Source of the DNA: Rotaria socialis
Taxonomy: Eukaryota; Rotifera; Eurotatoria; Philodinida; Philodinidae
NCBI GenBank assembly: GCA_905331475.1
Contig: CAJNYU010001107.1
Span: forward strand, 116,412-180,411
Length of the DNA: 64,000 bases
Reading direction: 5' to 3'
Of this stretch, positions 60,501 to 64,000 are shown piece after piece. A program made the position numbers and the translations under genes. How positions within the stretch are numbered: position 1 is the stretch's first letter; each line of letters begins with the position of its first letter. The notes under the pieces were generated by a model. It did no database searches. It saw only the letters and a program-made list of their open reading frames with translations, and was not told where the DNA came from.

Positions 60501-63500
60501 ATTTTTATGATGGTTGAGTAAAGCTCCTCAAATTACCTAGAAAAATGCTCTTTTTTTTGACATATTCAAGTGGACTTTTTCGTTTTGTTGTAATAAGATG
60601 CTAAGAAATTTTCAATATACCAAGTTCTCAGTACAATGACTTGGAACAGCGTCGTTGAAAATGACTGTTTAAAAAGAAATTGAATTTTTCAATTTTATTT
60701 CGAACCCGAAGAAATCAATACTATATTCAAAGCTAATACTGGTCGAATTTCAGTTTTTATACTCCTATGTTATTATTTTCGAATACTTCGATGTGTCCTT
60801 TCCCGTAAGGTCAAACATTCGATGAATATTAGTTTTCAGTATTTCGTATACTATTCCATTCTGATGCGAATTAACCTTCTTCGATTGAGAAACGTACGCA
60901 ATACAAATTCTTTGTTGCGAAGTTTTCTTTTAAAATAAATTTAAAAAATAGATATTCTGCAGTAATTTGACGAGCCCCATCCAACCATGACAAAAAGAAA
61001 ATATTACCTAAGTTTCAAATTACTATCAGCATAGAAAAAGTGTTCTCAAATGTTAATAAAAATTATATTCTAGTCTCCGGAAAAGAAAAATGGTATTAGT
61101 AAATGTGAACATCCATTGAACGATGCAAATCGACGAAAAATCGTTCCGCCACTTCGTCGTCCAACGCCCACAATACCCAAACCTAAAACGAATGGTACCA
61201 CTCGAAAATTCTCGTCATCACCACCACCACCATCGAAACGTGTTCGATCATCTTCGCCATCATCATCATCGTCATCATCATCATCATCAACGCCTCCTTT
61301 CAACCGAAAAGCTCCTCGTATTGAACAAGCACCATCAATTTCTTCAAATCTACCTGTTAGTCTCACATGGCAACCTTCACTCCTTCTACCATCTAGTATT
61401 GCTTGGCCATCACCCGTCGATGTCAATCGTTTTCAATATCCATTTTTCGTTCCTCCTCTTCCTCCTGCTCCACCTTCACTTCTACCACCACCACCACCAC
61501 CACCACCATCATCAATAGCTCCTATCACATCCTCTGATACATCATCATCAAGTTTATTTACAACACTAACAAAAGGAGCATTATCGAATTTTACTTGTAT
61601 TCTACCAACATTTATCCCATTGCCTATTCCAATACCGATTCCACTTTGTTTTCCTATTCAACTACCGCGTACTAAATGTTCAATTGAAGTCAAAGATCAA
61701 GCATGTCAAACGTTATCTGATGATAATATCAAACCAAAATTCACACGAAGATCATCTATTTAATGTTAAATAAATATTCTAGCTATTATTCTACTATCGG
61801 TTTCTTTCTTTTTTTTTGTTGTTGCTGTTGTTCTTTATATAATACATCTATTAAATGCAATACTTACATCAGGATATATTTTTAAATAACGTTCGACTAA
61901 CATATGGCAAGTTTCAAAATCGCCATCACAATTCCCTGAAAATTACCAATTTAATTGTTTTATTCTCGATTACGAAAAGAAAATATTTACCTAAGACTTG
62001 TAGTACAACTGTATGATAACTAAGCATAAGTAAAGCTGAAAATGCGGCTCGTAATCCATCGCTAGCAGCACTTTTCTCTAGCTCTCTCAGGCCAAATTCC
62101 TAGAAAAAAAAATTTTCTTTCGTTAAAATAATAGAAGTTCAATATTCAATATTACTCTATTCCCTGAAAATCCTGCAAATTCAAGATATCTGATAAATCT
62201 TTGTGGAAGATTGGATATCATCTATAAAAATCAGAAAAAATTATTTCAATATCATTGCCGGTTTTTTCGATATATACCAAATTAAATGCACCATTGCCTA
62301 ATCGAACTCCACTATCGAAATGCTCATGAGATGAACTTGACGAAAATCTGGACGGATCATTTTGTTTGGCTAATTTCCTACAGGATCATATATATATATA
62401 GCACAGAAAATATCTTTCATCACAATTCCAATAACTTACAAGAATAGATCATGACATTCTTTTATTTTCAATGCACCACTTATAAGACTAAATAAACTCT
62501 GATCTTGAATAAATGTTAATAGAGCTCGAATCAGTAATGCTTCGGCATAGACTAATTTAGCATGTAACTCATCTAAAATAAATATTGTCTTTTTTTGTTT
62601 CTATTTTTCATAATTATATCGGATTTAAAATAATCTTACGTTCAGTCATAGTCGGTCTACCGGTAAGATTAAATGGTATCCATGGTCGATAAGGTTCAAA
62701 TTTTTTAGCCATATTACTTGTATGTCGTAACGCGTGAATTGCTGCTTCAATATCGGTCTTAATAAAAGAATACAACGAAGTGAAATTGTGCGTTCTTTGT
62801 TTTTTTACTTGATTGAATGTCATGGCTGCATGTAAAAAACTAGTTGTACTATGACATAGACCATGATAGAATGATCGGGTTTCCCTTATGAGACAAAAAC
62901 AAAATACACTCGCTAGCTAGGAGAGAACACGATCTATTATATGACATATACTCTGCTTTGGTTTTTGCAAGTGCTTCGTTGAGATGATTTCCGAGAAAGA
63001 GTTTTGTAATCTGATAACATTCAGCGAACACTGTGGGTAAATCAAGTTGTGGTATTTCATTTTGTTTTGATGATGATCGTCGTCTATGATTACGAATAAG
63101 TAAATATTAGATTTTTGAAATAATTGTTGTCGTATTTTCAAACCTATTTTTGTGACTTTTATTGTTCTCATCGTCAAAACTTTCGACGGCATCTTCAAAT
63201 ATCTAAAAGAAATTCGCTTGTTATTGTCTTCTTATATATGTATCGTTAATCACAAAGTAAAAATCAAAACAAATTTCTTTTTCTTCCTTCCTTCTCCAAG
63301 GTGACAACATCGTGCATTTTTTATTTTTTCCACGGGTATAAACTTCTGGTATCTTGAAAGTTACAAAAGCAACTTTTCTTCTCTGTCCCTTTGATTCCAA
63401 TTCGCAGCACTCATTCAAAATGATTTGTTTGAAATAAATGCAGGAAAAAATAATTATGAATTATAAATTGTTTACCTCGCTCATTTCGTCTTCGTCTCGT

Positions 63501-63751
63501 GAAGATTGCGGAAATTGACGTAATGATTGAGTTGTTTGTAAATCTGATGTTGGCGAAAAGTTCTTATGACTATTTGTTAAATGAAGCGATAAATGATGTG
63601 CATTTTGTTCCGATGATGATAATGATGATGCCAATTGATCGGCAGAATTCGAATGTGGAACACTGTTGGGAACTTTCAATGGATGCGTACCATAGAAGAA
63701 GTAGTTGTTGGTAATTCGGTTTGATGTAGGTGCATTATTTGATGACGCCAT
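57562..63751 (-). CDS. TTC39-family tetratricopeptide protein
   Basis: Nineteen exons, all phases closing, 663 residues: 63751-63476, 63202-63144, 63083-62952, 62884-62809, 62757-62640, 62572-62440, 62377-62278, 62221-62156, 62099-61991, 61935-61868, 59008-58949, 58896-58837, 58777-58746, 58687-58535, 58480-58366, 58181-58067, 57995-57881, 57823-57707 and 57649-57562. After a Ser/Asn-rich N-terminus it follows the TTC39 (IML2-like) plan: KLFLGNHLNEALAKTKAE, RSFYHGLCHSTTSFLHAAMTF, ELHAKLVYAEALLIRALLTF, HFDSGVRLGNGAFNL, LFLFFRGRLQIIHCRLDE, AYWEILWC, NNWSKATYCYMLASFI and KIRLAGKSIPLEKYAI. The TPR helices suggest a scaffold; the biochemical role of the family is poorly known. The 2859-bp intron 59009-61867 contains a SOBP-like gene on the other strand. 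Confidence 0.9.
60009..61763 (+). CDS. SOBP-like FCS-type zinc-finger protein (nested, antisense)
   Basis: Four exons, 60009-60150, 60214-60347, 60406-60486 and 61074-61763, give 348 residues. The zinc-binding module uses Cys51-Cys54 and Cys75-Cys79 (CAWCQKLGVRSFTLR then CSEVCFNQYRRASFKKNK), a close match to the first finger of sine oculis-binding protein. The remainder is Ser/Pro-rich and low complexity with a poly-Pro run, as in SOBP. SOBP binds SIX-family regulators in the nucleus. The protein is shorter than vertebrate SOBP and only one finger is visible. It lies inside a TTC39-like intron in opposite orientation. Confidence 0.85.
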
Positions 63752-64000
63752 AAGTTCAATGATGGAACGATAAATTCATCTGAAAAAACTATACGACTAT
63801 TAAGTTTTCTTACTTTTATCAGAAAGTTATTGTTATTGTTGTTTTTTTGCCTCTCTATTTCTCGTTCTCTTATTTTTCCGTTCTCTCGGTTGAGACAAAT
63901 TTGGATTTTTTTTCAAATGGCAAAAATCTTAACTATTTTTTTTCTCCCTTTTGATGATCTCGAAAAAGCGAATTCTCGTCACGATTGTAGTATGTCCTGT
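63752..64000. other. 5' flank of TTC39-like gene
   Basis: A pyrimidine-rich acceptor (gttttttcag) 28 nt upstream of the ATG could be a spliced-leader site or end a 41-bp 5'-UTR intron. No other gene is visible. Confidence 0.45.

Noticed and set aside
61123-61518. 131-codon His-rich ORF
   Set aside because: Out-of-frame shadow of the Ser/Pro-rich last exon of the SOBP-like gene.
1-64000. tRNA, rRNA, spliced-leader RNA genes and CRISPR arrays
   Set aside because: None seen by eye. A covariance-model search would be needed to exclude small RNA genes; the tandem repeats found lack CRISPR-like unique spacers.

Overview
The window is nuclear DNA of a small-genome animal. It is AT-rich, genes are dense, and most introns are short (about 40-90 bp) with GT-AG ends. 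It carries clear animal gene families: nicotinic receptor, STRA6, AAMP, PPT1, TMEM68, SOBP, MAP7, TTC39 and AFG1L. A microbial-type flavohaemoglobin, frequent bare 3' splice acceptors just upstream of start codons (a sign of spliced-leader trans-splicing) and several decayed DNA transposons point to a bdelloid rotifer (Adineta/Rotaria-like). That assignment is inference; no species marker was read.

Layout. 1-2.6 kb: repeat-bearing non-coding DNA. 2.6-3.8 kb: intronless flavohaemoglobin (-). 3.8-8.3 kb: no gene model, but a deleted hAT element (4771-5552), a 53-bp minisatellite and a second hAT-like non-autonomous element (6742-7340). 8.3-17.1 kb, all on the minus strand: a nine-exon gene whose frame joins signal peptide, C-type lectin domain, EGF and TM segments to a STRA6 retinoid-transporter-like body, then a dual-specificity phosphatase, then 66 bp later a J-domain protein (candidate operon). 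17.1-22.6 kb: intergenic, with an 893-bp TIR element carrying G-quadruplex-type minisatellites and a perfect 10-bp target duplication. 22.6-30.4 kb: MAP7/ensconsin-like gene (-) with an intronless SUEL-lectin membrane protein gene nested in an intron.

31.2-34.1 kb: AAMP (-). 35.3-36.3 kb: PPT1 (+), facing a collagen-C1q secreted protein (36.3-37.9 kb, -). 38.2-42.2 kb: a charged, possibly JHY-like protein (-). 42.9-44.2 kb: decayed ankyrin-repeat gene and a foldback element. 46.2-48.0 kb: AFG1L mitochondrial AAA ATPase (-). 49.1-52.8 kb: nicotinic-type receptor subunit (+) with a four-TM protein gene nested in an intron. 53.1-55.2 kb: TMEM68 acyltransferase (-), head-to-head with a TLDc-domain gene (55.3-57.4 kb, +). 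57.6-63.8 kb: TTC39-like TPR gene (-) with a SOBP-like zinc-finger gene (+) nested in an intron.

The genes do not form a single pathway. The organisation is the notable part: three nested genes, one candidate operon, very short divergent and convergent spacers, and an apparently new CTLD-EGF-STRA6 architecture. Exon models were built by hand from splice signals. In nearly every case exon phases close exactly; the one exception is a single-base frameshift in the STRA6-like region.
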